64,000 bases of DNA from contig NC_134024.1 of assembly GCF_040712315.1 (NCBI RefSeq), positions 27,891,158-27,955,157 of the forward strand, in the 5' to 3' direction. The notes under the pieces were generated by a model. It saw nothing but the letters and a program-made list of their open reading frames with translations, was not told the origin of the DNA and did not search any database. Positions 1-11,000 of this stretch are shown one piece after another (the first letter of the stretch is position 1; the number at the start of each line of letters is the position of its first letter). A program made the translations under genes and the position numbers. The stretch is from Castanea sativa (Eukaryota; Streptophyta; Magnoliopsida; Fagales; Fagaceae).

Positions 1-494
1 TTAGCAATATTTTAGTAGGAGTTAGAATTGTATTTTTACCAGATTGTCCTGTGGTTTTATCTCTACTTAAACATAGGGGTATAGAGGCATTTTTGAACTA
101 AAAAATAAGGAATTCAAACAAGGAAAGCCCCTTAAATAATAGTATATATATATACACACACACACACACACTAGCCTTTGAGCATGTGCATGAAACTTTT
201 CTCTCTTTTTTTGGTAAAGTTTCCATCTATTATAATTTAGAAAAAAAATACTATTTTTTATTTTTCAAACAAATAAAAATGATAAACTTCAAAGATAAGC
301 AGTAACAGTAATTTTTTTTTTTTGAAAAAAAAATCCCAAATTTTAAGAATTCTTTTTTTGAATTTAAAATAAAATTTGTTATTTGATATTTATGACTCTA
401 TTTCTAAATAAAGTTACTTTTCATTGATGAGGGTATTTTTGAACTACATAAAAGTCTAGTTGAAAGAGGAAAATCCTCTTATATATAGTATAGA
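1..494 (-). mobile_element. Helitron-like terminal remnant, AT-rich DNA
   Basis: Read on the minus strand, the sequence starting at 494 begins with TCTATACTATATATAAG. This resembles the 5-prime terminus of plant Helitrons, which start with TC and insert between A and T, and the flanking base on that side is A. A related stretch (AGTTCAAAAAT followed by CCTC-like bases, near a TACTATTATTTAAG block) occurs again at about 60-150, so two related copies or a duplication may be present. A short (TA)n(CA)n tract lies at 143-171. No 3-prime hairpin with CTAG is visible, so the element is incomplete or its other end lies outside the window. No coding sequence was seen. Confidence 0.35.
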
Positions 495-497
495 TAA

Positions 498-690
498 GAG
501 TAATGCTACAAAAATAAACTATTTTACAACATTTTTACAAACTACTAATGTAGCTTTAGTAATTTTCAAATAATCACTAATAAACATAAATGTGAAGTTA
601 GTGGTGGACTCATATTAGAACTATTAATAATTTGCCATATCAATAGTTTATAAAAATATTGTAAAATAATTTGTGACTGTAGCATTACTC
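498..690. mobile_element. Mutator-like MITE with 10-bp target duplication
   Basis: This is a 193-bp non-coding element. Its ends are perfect inverted repeats for the first 13 bases (GAGTAATGCTACA), and imperfect inverted similarity runs on for about 45 bases. The 10-bp sequence GTATAGATAA lies immediately outside both ends, at 488-497 and 691-700. A target duplication of 9-10 bp and long inverted ends fit the Mutator-like group. There is no open frame, so it would have depended on a transposase supplied elsewhere. Confidence 0.8.
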
Positions 691-852
691 GTATAGATAA
701 TACTAAACCAAACAGAATTAGGATCCTAGCCAAAATCTACATTAGGAATCCAAGCCAAATACAAGAAACTATTAACAGGAATGTAATTAAAAGCCTGATA
801 CTAGTAGCATGGAAGTATAGGACGCAATAGATAGATGACTAGTGCCTAGCTA

Positions 853-879
853 GCTAGTGGAACGCAAGGGGAGTGTTGG

Positions 880-941
<62 letters not shown>

Positions 942-969
942 CTAGTGGAACGCAAGGGGGGAGTGTTGG

Positions 970-1010
<41 letters not shown>
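853..1010. repeat. 88-bp tandem duplication with (TA)n tracts
   Basis: A unit starting GCTAGTGGAACGCAAGGG and running through GAGTGTTGGATAAA into a long TA tract occurs at 853-940 and again from 941. The G-rich stretch followed by TGTTGG looks like a polypurine tract joined to the start of a copia-type LTR, so the unit may derive from the 3-prime end of a lost retrotransposon. That origin is an inference. The copies differ mainly in TA length and one extra G or two. Confidence 0.8.
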
Positions 1011-1014
<4 letters not shown>

Positions 1015-1377
1015 CTGCTTCTGATTAAAAGATGTTTGGATAGCTTCCTAAAAAAAATTTAAAAAGTTCGGATAGCACCAGAAAAATCTTCTCGCTCGAA
1101 ATGACAAGATTTGTTGCATAAGACTATAAAAGGAACATGTTGATAAAATAAAGACAAGAAATAAAGAGAAAGAAAGTGACATGAGAGAGAGAATGAGAGA
1201 ATAAATTCACATCAGCTTCCTTAAATTTTTTAGCTTAAAAAAAAAAAAAAACCTTTACTTTTTCTAGTCTAACTATCCATGTTTTTTAAGCATACACATC
1301 AAACTCAATACTCTGTTATTTACTTTATTTAAATATTATATTTTCCCTCTCCAAAATTCCATAAACAAACATAATAT

Positions 1378-1655
1378 ACTAATATTCTGAGTGCTTTTGC
1401 TTTGAATTTTGCAGTGGTTTTGCTTGTGGGTAAGACTTCGGCTTTGACCATGAATGTGGCGGGTGTGGTAAAAGATTGGTTGTTGATTGCATTTTCTTGG
1501 TCTATTATTAAGGGCATAGTCACACCCATTAATTTGTTTGGGTACGGCCATGTTGGGTATTGAGTACTATAACCATTCCAAATTGCAGGCCTTGAAGGCG
1601 AAAGAGGGCAGAAGAAGGCATCACAGGCTGATAAAGAACAAACCGAGATTCTGTT
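1378..1655 (+). pseudogene. Sugar-phosphate/phosphate translocator C-terminal fragment
   Basis: The conceptual translation matches the C-terminal part of the plant drug/metabolite transporter family of probable sugar phosphate/phosphate translocators (Arabidopsis At4g32390/At2g25520 type). Recognisable stretches are [41 protein letters not shown], then YYNHSKLQALKAKE and KKASQAD. In the intact family this covers the last membrane helices and the charged cytosolic tail. The reading frame breaks at about 1549, where roughly two codons are missing, and again near 1600, so three frames are needed. A run of A follows at about 1660. Upstream exon sequence (the N-terminal two thirds) is absent, so this is a dead fragment. 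Capture by a transposon or truncated duplication could both explain it. Confidence 0.85.
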
Positions 1656-1740
1656 CCAAAAAAAAAAAAAACAAACCCAGATTAATTAGAGCTTGTTTGT
1701 TACACAATCTCAAACTCACATTTTTACATTTTAAATAACT

Positions 1741-2160
1741 TTACACACATTTTCACACACTTTTTTACCCACACAAATTTCAAAACATTTCCAGACCCAT
1801 AACAAACACAACCCCAACTGCACAAAAATCAATCCAAACCAAACAAATCAACCCACAAAAATCAACCAAAGAATTAACCCACAAATTCCAATATGCAAGT
1901 ATGTCAAAGCACATCAACCCACCATGCACCAATAACCACCGCACCCACCTCAAAAACCACCACACCCATCACAAAAATCAAACAAAAAATAATCACAAAC
2001 CTAGCAACCGCTCCACAAATCAAAACAAACCAAACCCATCTCCCACCGCCCAAAGCAAACAAATGCCAACACAAACCCACAAAAATCAACCTTCAAATAC
2101 CCAAACCTGCCATTGCCAAATTGAACATCCACTACCACCATCATGACCAAAACTTAATAC
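1741..2160. other. G-depleted, C/A-rich block
   Basis: The plus strand here is built almost entirely of A, C and T. I count about 18 G in 420 bases, with many ACCCA, CAAA and CCACC words. Open frames across it are a by-product of this composition and have no recognisable protein similarity. It begins just after a sequence (GAGCTTGTTTGTTACAC) that looks like a terminal motif of hAT-type MITEs, but I could not find the partner end. Confidence 0.6.
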
Positions 2161-3795
2161 CACCACCATCGATTGATGTTGATCAGTGCATGAGAGAGAG
2201 ACAGAGCCAGAAATATATCTTTGCAGGGTCAAGTATAAAATGAGACCATAATTTTTTCCTCTATATGTATTATATATGCAAAACTATAATATTGGTCCCT
2301 CAAGTTTACCATGTGTACGCAATCTGTCTCTCAAGTTTGAAGCGTACGCAATTGATCTCTCAAATTTTCAAAATGAGCAATATAAGTCCATTGCCATTAA
2401 CGGTGTTACTTATGTGGCTAACAGACAATGACTTGACATTTTATTTTAATGATGTGACATATTTTAATTTAAAAATTACAAATTAAAATTACGGAAACAA
2501 GTCCCAGCATCATTTTTTTTCTTTACGTAAACTAGGATTTTATTAAATGTAAACTGTGCGCACCCAAAAAGGAGCTGACAAGCCCAACTTCTATCTGGGC
2601 TCACAATTTATTTATTTTGTGGGCTTTTGGATTTCCTACAATGGGTGGTCCTATGCCCGGCACCCCAAATACGCTTGTTCTCTGTCCTCTCAGAGTTACT
2701 CTCCCTTTCTTTTTCAGAACGATTACCCTCTTTCCTCAGTATTTGCTCTCAAATTGCCAGCCCCCCCCCCCCCCCTCTTAAATTCCCATCTCTTATTTAT
2801 AGCCCAAGGGAGTGGAGAGGTTATGATTGTTTTCATAGTGAATGGGAGGAGAGGTCCAATGCTATTAGTGTGGCATCACTACATAGGTATATATCATTTG
2901 TTCATCGTGCATTAGACCCAAATCTTGTTATCATTTTTTTCCCTTGCTTCTTGGTACCCTCACTTGGCTAATTCATGTGATTTTGAGTGAGGAGTGAATT
3001 GTGTTTTTGAAAGCGCAACCTCGCATTACTATCCTGGTGCTTGTGGTCAATTTCTTAAAGTTTGAAGTCAATTGAAGTCAATGATAAAGAACAGTACGAG
3101 AATTTAGGTACGGTGCACAAACATCATTGCAAAAATGATTTCAATGACATTAGTAAATTGACTTCAAGCTGGCCAAGAATCAATACTATTGGTGCTAGTC
3201 AGGGACGGAGCTACTCTCTGGTCAAACCCCCCTCCCCCCCCCCCCCCCCCAGGATTTTGGGAAAAAAAATTTCTATAGGTATATTTTTTATGAACATTTC
3301 TATAGGTATATTTAATGTTCAATTATGCCCAAAAAAAAAAATAAACTTGATTATCAATAGTCTCTTCTTGCTTATTATCAGCTCACTCTTGGCCAGAGAT
3401 GGAGCTATGTTATAGTTTGCTATCTCATATCAGAAGATAATTAAACTCGGAGATGAAAATGAGAGAGAAATTTCTCACTGAATGAATAAGAAAAGTATAG
3501 CTCTACTTGTATGTACAAGGAACAAAGCAATTGAATGAAACAAAACAAAAGCAATTAAAAACAAGCTTTTTAATTTTAACCCAAATCAAGTTCCCGTACT
3601 ACTCTTTTTTGGATTCTCAATTTCAAAATTAGCCTAAATTCTCTCTCTTAATGGCCAAAATACTAGACAAAAATCCTCCTAACCCCACACTTAGGCTACT
3701 CCTCTACTCTACACAAAGGCAACTCCTATGCTTGATGTTTATTTTTTCGCTATCTTGATATTCTTTGAATCCATTGATGACCATAGTGGAGGAAT
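2161..3795. other. Intergenic DNA, no gene seen
   Basis: No gene is recognisable. At 2270-2480 there is a dispersed plant repeat of the type with repeated 'ctcaagttt' words (GGTCCCTCAAG, TCTCTCAAG). Long C tracts occur at about 2761-2774 and 3228-3250. The phrase GGACGGAGCTAC at about 3203 and a variant GATGGAGCTATG at about 3400 suggest a further decayed repeat. Confidence 0.5.
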
Positions 3796-3802
3796 GTTAT
3801 TT

Positions 3803-4969
3803 CACTACAAAAAATCTTGGTTTAGGTGGCGTTTTTTTTAGCAACGTTTTTAAATTCGCCGCTATAAGTGGTATACTGTAACGTTTTTGAAAACGCTGCT
3901 AAAGAGTGAGTGTTTAGCGACGTTTTCAAAAAAACGTCACTATAACTCAAAACAATAGCGACGTTTTTGAAAACGCCACAATAAGGATAGTTTTAGTAGC
4001 GTTTTTCTGGTTTATAGCAACGTTTTCTTGCTATAGGTATTAAAGAACGCACAAACTTTTGCCAGCAAAAGAAAAAAAACTTTTGCCCCCATTTTTGACT
4101 TTTCCACACAAACTTTTCCCAACAAAAGAAAAAAACTTTTGCCACCCTTTTTTGACTTTTCCACACAAACTCATTCATTTCCCACACTTTTTTCCCCCTT
4201 TTTTTTTTCTTTCTTTTCTTTTGTTCACCGTGTCCCACACTCCCACTTCCCTTCTTTTGTTTTTCTTTCTTTTCCTTTTGTTCACTTCGTACCCCACACT
4301 CTCAGTTCTCTTAGTTCTATAGTCTCTCCTCTCCCATTCCAAAGCAGCCACACCTCTTCTCCCTCAAGCCACCACACATCTTCTCTCCTCCCTTGCCACC
4401 CCTAGCCACTACTGTAGCAACCCCAAGCCATCGCTGACCCACCGTTGCTTTAAAGTGTAAGTCTTTGTTTTTGGCTTATGAGTTTGCTTTGATCTGGTTT
4501 TTCTTTGATGGTCATGGAGCTTTTGTGCTAATTTTTGCTCTTTTTCTGTTTTGGTTGGAAAGTTTTTGTTGTTCAAGTTTCTTTAGAGTGTAAGTCCTTG
4601 TTTTTGACTTATGGGTTTGCTTTGATTTGGCTTTTCTTTAATGGGTCATGGAGTTTTTGTGCTAATTTATGCTTCTTCTTTTTTTTTTCGTTGGAAATTG
4701 GTACATAAAGCTTTTATTTAGATTTGGCTTTTTGAGCAAAAGGACCTGAGGATCAAGGGCCAAATGATTGTAAGTTTATGTACAAGTTTGTAAATCTTGT
4801 ATTTCTTTTATTTCTACTATTAATTTTTCTGTAGTTGGTAGATTTCAATTTTTTTTTTTTTTGTTATTGGTTTTGTGGTTTAGCTAGCTTGAAATTAATT
4901 TTTAAAAAGAACCCACTACCCACTAATGTCTACAAGGAGATTCTTCCATTAGATGAGGATTTTTGACCG

Positions 4970-5010
<41 letters not shown>

Positions 5011-5304
5011 AAGAGGACAAATGCTTTTGTGACGTCTGTAAACTATTAGTGTTATTATTTGCGGTGTTTTAAAAACGTCGCTAAATCTATTTTCCAACAT
5101 TATATACGAAAATGTTATATTATTTAGTGACGTTTTAAAAAACGTCACTAAAAGTTTTTGTATGCCACTAAAGAGTCACATATAGCGACGTTTTTGAACG
5201 TCGCAAAAGAAAACGTCGTTGTAGACCATTTGTGTCTATAGTGACGTTTTTGGGGTTTTAGTGACGTTTTACAAACGTCGCCTAAACCCAGATTTCTTGT
5301 AATG
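3803..5304. mobile_element. CACTA-like non-autonomous transposon
   Basis: The left end reads CACTACAAAAAATC and the right end, read inverted, CATTACAAGAAATC. Both continue into GGTTTAGG(T/C)GACG-like sequence, giving about 30 bp of terminal inverted repeat. Both subterminal regions are packed with short direct and inverted copies of AACGTCGCTA-type words, the usual transposase-binding architecture of CACTA (En/Spm) elements. There is no transposase frame in the 1.5 kb. The centre (about 4190-4750) looks like a captured gene leader. The flanks carry an identical 7-bp GTTATTT at 3796-3802 and 5305-5311, whereas CACTA elements normally make 3 bp. A poly(A) run of about 37 lies at about 4970-5006. 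Confidence 0.75.
4451..4690 (+). repeat. 133-bp tandem duplication inside the CACTA-like element
   Basis: A block starting TAAAGTGTAAGTC (4451) is repeated from 4584 as TAGAGTGTAAGTC. The two copies share phrases such as GTCATGGAG and TTTTGTGCTAATTT. Upstream is a CT-rich, leader-like stretch with CCACC words, followed by a possible GTAAGT donor. The arrangement resembles a captured 5-prime UTR plus first intron, but the parent gene is not identifiable from this sequence. Confidence 0.6.
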
Positions 5305-5314
5305 GTTATTTGTA

Positions 5315-5591
5315 GGGTCCGTTTGGATAGAACTTATTGCTGAAAACTGAAAATTGAAAACTGAAAATACTGTAGCAAAATAATTTTTAAATGTGTGAAT
5401 AGTATTGCGGGACCTATTTTTAATAAAAAAAATTGCTAAAAAAAGTATATGAACAGTACGCGCACAGTGCACGCATAGTACGCGCACAGTGCATTTGTCC
5501 CCACTGTAGCAGCAAACAAAGAAAAAAAAAAAAAAAAAAAGCAAAACGCAAAAAAGTAAATGCAGAAAAAATAAGTGCTATCCAAACCCTC
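5315..5591. mobile_element. hAT-like MITE
   Basis: The ends are inverted: GGGTCCGTTTGGATA at the left and TATCCAAACCCTC at the right. Internally there are repeated CTGAAAA words, GTAGC pairs and an A tract. This terminal motif is common in small plant hAT-related MITEs. It directly abuts the right target duplication of the CACTA-like element. I could not establish a clean 8-bp duplication, so the exact boundaries are uncertain. Confidence 0.5.
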
Positions 5592-6495
5592 TCGTAATAT
5601 TACCAATGATGTTTATTGTCTTTCTGAGTCACGAAAGTCAATTAATGATATCAAAGAGATTGTAAAGTGGATAGGACTTGTCAAACTGAGTGTCAATAGA
5701 ATTCAAAAGAAAAAACCAAGTGTCAATTGGGCTTTTAAATGCCTAGCTAATGTGGCAAGAAACTATGACAGAACCTGAGGCCGAAGAACATGGTCTTAAA
5801 AACATACCCAAATAGATGATAAAATATTAAATTGACCCAATAAAAAAATTATTCTTGAAGTTGCAAATTTTTTTTTTGAAAGTCCAAACTTTGCCCCCCG
5901 AAACCTTCGGCTTTGGCTGTGTCCCCAGTGCTAGTGGTGCAATAGGGTCTCTTTGGTGTTTTTTTTGGGGGGGGGGGGGGGGGGGGGGGTAATGTCCAAA
6001 CCGATGCACGCACGTTGTCTCTATCGTGTTTTTTTTTTATGCTCTGGTGGTGAGTCCACAGTGTGGAGGTCCAATGTGCATGTTTTCTACAAAGCAGGTT
6101 TGGGTTCTGGTTTTGTAAATGGGTCTAACCCCGATTGTAGCAGATATTTGATGTGGTAGGTTTTATTACTTTCTTGGTCAAATGCTTACATGGTATTCTC
6201 TCTCATTAGAAGGTGTAAACTCTTTGTTTCACGCCAAGATTGTACCCAATTTACTCTCATTGTTTAAATGGTTAATGCTCAAAGTTTATATTTTATCACA
6301 CGTCGTTAAAATTATAAGTCTATGTCAACTTAATATTTATGTTCTATAATAATAATAAAAGATTCTTATATTTTAAATATTAAATTATAAAATAAAATCA
6401 AAATGTAAAGAAGGTGTCAGTCAGAGTAGTCTTTCTGGATGGGTCGTTCTGCATCATTACCTTCCACCTGTCAGGTAGACATTTAGACCCCCAAA
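5592..6495. other. Intergenic DNA, no gene seen
   Basis: No coding sequence or transposon is recognised. A pure G run of 23 bases sits at 5967-5989. The last 15 or so bases before 6496 are shared with 56391-56400 and mark the left edge of the duplicated permease segment. Confidence 0.5.
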
Positions 6496-6500
6496 GAGCC

Positions 6501-7589
6501 TGTAAGGTTGAATTTAATCAACCATGTGTTGATTTTATTCCGTATCAAATTTACTTGTCATTTACCAATTAGATACCCTGTATTTAGGTAGGAATTATGT
6601 AAAGTGTGTGAAAGTGTGAAGAAAACTCAAGATGTGTGCATTCAAAGGAGTCTCGCAACTGGATCTCACGACTGGCAAGTCGCCAAAGTGGCACACATGT
6701 GAAGCATGCAGGAGCTGAAAGGTCACAATAATTGGAGCACTATTGGACAAAAAGTAGAGTCTAGCCTGGAAGTTATTTTGCGACTCAAACTCGTGACTCA
6801 TTCCAGTCGCGAGGCCAAGTCGCCAGAATGCCTTGTTTGTATAAAAACTGACTTTTCACATTTCATCTCATACCCTACTATAAATACTCTTATTTCCATG
6901 AAATGTAGGTGTGGCTATTTAGAACGAAAAACCGTAAGAGAGGTTTCTACAACACACCCACCTCATTAGAGGGAAAGTTACTAATTCTTAGAGAGAAATC
7001 TATGTAGTCTCTTCTTATTCCCTCTCTCATTGTTATACCCATTGAGAAGAGATTTGTATCCAAATACTACCCACACCAATTTAGAGTGTTTAGTGTTTTT
7101 GGAGTTTTGGGAAGTATTGGAAGATGCCAAGGATGACGGATGCAATATAGAGGTTATTGCAGGATCCGGTACGCTAGAGAAGACAAAATTTGGCATAACC
7201 CTGTTGGAGCAAGAAGCTTGGAAGACTTAGGTGCATCGGGTAAATTAGGCTTTGAGGGTCTATTGCTATTCATGCATCCCAACTGATTTTCTAGTGAATC
7301 ATTTACCACTTGGAGGGCAACATAGAGGTTTTTCGCCGAAGTCTTCAGTTTCCTCTTCGATAACACATCACCGTGTTATCTTTGTGTTTGCATCTCTCTT
7401 CCTTTACTTTTTATCTTATAATTGCTACTATGTTTGTGATTAACTATGGTTTAGAGTGTTTTACCAATTTCAGTTTAGCTTATATTCATCATTCTGCACA
7501 TATATTGTTTGTGTATAAGCTATTGTTAGTAATTTTGTATTTGGGGGTCTAAACATGCATTGGTGTTTTATGCGCTATTTGAACTTTCA
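6501..7589 (+). mobile_element. Solo LTR, same family as the gag-only element
   Basis: A 1,089-bp element beginning TGTAAGGTTG and ending GAACTTTCA is flanked by the 5-bp direct repeat GAGCC at 6496-6500 and 7590-7594. No internal retrotransposon sequence is present, so this is a solo LTR left by recombination. Its second half (about 7100-7589) closely resembles the solo LTR at 22013-23055 and the LTRs at 45516-46598 and 50439-51429. The paralogous sequence at 56401-56410 reads straight through GAGCC without the insertion, which confirms both edges. Confidence 0.9.
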
Positions 7590-8057
7590 GAGCCTATGGG
7601 GATTCCTACGTTCTAGGCAGAGGCATTGACTAGGGCATTGCTATGACAATATAGTAGAAAGGTCAAAGATAGCATGGTTATTATTACTGTAACAATATTT
7701 TCAACCCATATCTTTGTAAATAAGGTTAGTGGAAATATTATCCGGTGTAATGAGCATATGTAACATACATAGCCTTCCTCGCATGGAGATGAACCTCAGA
7801 AACATTACACTAGTTGAGGTATGAGTGGAGGTAAAAGACAAAATTTTGAAGTTTTTTTAAAATATATTCAAACTTTTCATCAGTTTTCAAAACCATTCTG
7901 GTGGGGATAGACAAAACAAGAGAAAAGGAGGGAAACCAAAAAAGATGACAGAAGAAGCAGCAGCAGCCACTAGCCAAGGAGGAGGCGACTGGCAACCTGG
8001 TGGCGAATTACTAAGATGCTTAGAACGGTAGTTTTGATGTTTTTGTATCGGTTTACT
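7590..8057 (+). other. Permease copy A upstream region and possible first exon
   Basis: This stretch is clearly paralogous to 56401-56900 (shared phrases GATTCCT, GCAGAGGCATTGACT, ATGAACCTCA, GAGGGAAACC and CGCTTAGAAC-type sequence). It contains a purine-rich leader and an ATG at 7945 starting a short frame with a run of Ala codons. The frame ends at a donor-like GGTAGT at 8028, where copy B has a better GTAAGT. Whether this is the first coding exon or 5-prime UTR cannot be decided. The homology stops at 8057, exactly where the LINE starts. Confidence 0.6.
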
Positions 8058-11000
8058 AGAAATTAGAAATCACTCAGCAGAAAACTTTGCAAATAGAGAA
8101 GCATCTCAATGAGCTTGGTGACATTATTCAAGCTCAAGGTCCCTCAGTCATGTTCTTAGCCAAGACATATCTTGATAATGCTATGCTGCTTTTCATTAGA
8201 GACAAGCTCAAATTTGACAGCTTGCTGGAATTTTCAAGAGAGGGTTGAAGTGGTGGGGTGGCTATCATGTGGAAAAAAGAGGTAGATTTTTCGGTTGATA
8301 CCTACTCGCCAAATCATATAGATGCTATTATAAATATGGGTAAGGATGAGGAATGGAGGTTCACAGGGTTTTATGGCAAACCCGACACAAGAAATCACCA
8401 CATCTCCTAGGCTACTTTAAGGAGATTAAAATCGAAACACTCTTTGCCTTGGTTATGTGTTGGAGATTTTAATGAAATTACTAGGGCACATGAGAAGTTA
8501 GAAGGGAGGTTAAGGCCGAGCAAACAAATGGAGGCTTTTCGAGATGTACTCAACGAATGTGGATTTCAAGATCTTGTGTTTAGTGGGAATAAGTTTACTT
8601 GGTGTAATAGCAATGAGGAGGGGCACATGGTGTGGGAAAGGTTGGATAGAGTAGTGGGTACAGTGGAATGAATGGATATATTTCCAGCATCCAAGGTGGT
8701 CTATTTAGAGAGTGGTTCTTCCAACCATAAGCCTCTCATGATTTATTTAGTGGGTATACCAAAGAAGACTAATAAACCATGGAGGTTTGAGCAAATGTGG
8801 ATGGAGGATGAAGGATGTAAAATAGTGGTGGAAGATGCATGGGCTTATGATTCTCAGGGAAGTGTTATAAACAGATTAGAAATGAAATTTGATCGGTGTT
8901 GTATAAATCTGAAATGGTGGAGCAAGGTTGCCTTTGGTAATGTGACTCGAAAATTAAAGGAAAAGAAGAAATTGTTGGGGCTGGCCGAAGTTGAAGCAAT
9001 ATGGGGAGGCTGCTATGCTTGGGTTTGAAGGTTGAAAAAAGAAATTTCCAAACTCTTAGTGAGGGAGGAACAAATGTGGAAGCAAAGATCTAGATCCTTG
9101 TGGCTATAAGAAGGTGACAACAACACAAGGTACTTTCATATTCGTGCATCTCATAGATTTAGGAGGAACCGGATTGACAATTTGGAGGATTCAAATGGAG
9201 TGTTATGTAATGATGAAGAGGGTATTTCAAACATTTTGGTCGACTACTACCAATAGCTTTTTACCTCATCTAATATGTCCATGTTAGAAAAGGTTGTGCT
9301 CATATTCCATGCACCATCCTAACTGAGTTGAATGCCGAGCTCTTGGCTGATTTCACAAGGGAAGAATTGGTAGTGGCCTTGAAGCAAATGGAACCTTTGA
9401 AAGCGCTAGGACCAGATGGGTTACCTCCTTTATTCTTTCAATGGTATTGACATGTAGTTGGAGACGATGTGACTAAGGCGGTGTTGAGTTGTCTATCCAT
9501 AGGACCCATTCCTACTTCTCTTAATAGTACATTCATCACTCTTATCCCTAAGGTAAAAATCCCTACCAAAGTCTCTGAATTTCGACCTATTTCTCGTTGT
9601 AACATTGTTTATATGCTTGCTTCAAAAGTTGTTGCCAACAGGATGAAGGGTGTACTACCTCTCATTATTTCAAAATCATAGAGCGCCTTCCTATCTGATA
9701 AGGAAATCTCGAATAATATCTTTGTAGCTTTTGAGACCCAACATCATATGAAAAATCAGAAGTCAAAAAAGGGAGGGTTTATGGCTCTCAAACTTGATAT
9801 GAGCAAGGCGTATGATAGGGTTGAATGGCGTTTTTTGGATTTAACCATTAGGAAGATGGGATTTTCTAATCGGAGGGTGGATTTGATCATGGCTTATGTG
9901 GGGTCTGCTTCCTATCAAGTTTTGGTAAATGGTGTGCCAAGAGGGAATATTTGGCCAACAAGGGGGATTAGGCAGGGTGATCCACTTTCTCCATATCTAT
10001 TTTTGATATGTTCGAAAGCTCTAAATCAGCAACTACAACATGCAGCCAAAACTGAGGTGATTAGAGGATTCTCTTTGTGTCGAAATGGTCCAAGAATCAG
10101 CCATTTGTTCTTTACCGGTGATACCTTACTATTTTTCCATGCTTCAAGTGGTGATTTGGAAGCAATTCTTTAGTTATTACAGTTGTATGAGCAAGCTTCA
10201 GGGCAAAAGTTGAATAGAGAAAAAACCACTGAGTTTTTTAGCAAGGCTACTACGGAAGAACGAAAGGCAGAGTTGGTGGAATTCTTGGGAGTAAATGAGG
10301 TTAGGGAGTATGAGAAGTATTTAGGATTACTGGCTGTGGTGGGTCGAAATAAGAAAGAGAGTCTCAATAACATTAGAGAGGGGTGTGGAATAAGCTACAA
10401 GGGTTGAAATAGAGACTTTTATCTCAAGTGGGTAAGGAAGTCTTGCTTTAGGCGGTAGTTCAAGCAATCCCCACTTTTGCAATGAGTTATTTCAAGTTTC
10501 CAAAGCAATTCATACAAGATAATGAGAGATTGATTAGAAAATTTTGGTGGGGGCAATGGGAAGATCAACATAAAATTCATTGGAAGGATTGGGAGACATT
10601 GTGTAAACCAAAGACTTTGGGTGGAACGGGATTCAAGAATTTAGAGAAGTTTAATGAGGTGATGTTGGCGAAACAAGTATGGAGGCTACTAACAGATCAT
10701 ACATCCTTGTTCTACCAAGTTTTCAGCTCCAAATATTTTCCTAATGGCTTGGTCTTGGATGCTAAACCTTCCTCGGGTTCATATGCTTGGCAAAACATTG
10801 TAAAAGCAATTCCACTGATCAAATCGGGTATGTTGGGGAGGGTTGGGGATGGCAAGAAAATAAAAATTTTTGGGGAAAGGTGGCTTCCTAGGGATGAACC
10901 AGCCAAGGTGATTTCACCCTAAAATAGTGTTACTGCAAATTGGACAGTGAGTATGCTGCTGGACCCGAATGGGACTGGCTAGAATGAACAACTAATGGAT

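Noticed and set aside
853..1010. A complete copia LTR next to the polypurine-like tract
   Set aside because: The sequence after TGTTGG runs straight into TA repeats and no partner LTR or gene is visible.
1893..2243. 116-codon frame rich in Thr, Lys and Pro
   Set aside because: It is explained by the G-poor C/A composition, with no start context and no similarity to a known protein.
4059..4405. Open frames full of Phe and Pro
   Set aside because: They lie in pyrimidine-rich leader-like DNA of the CACTA-like element and look like composition artefacts.
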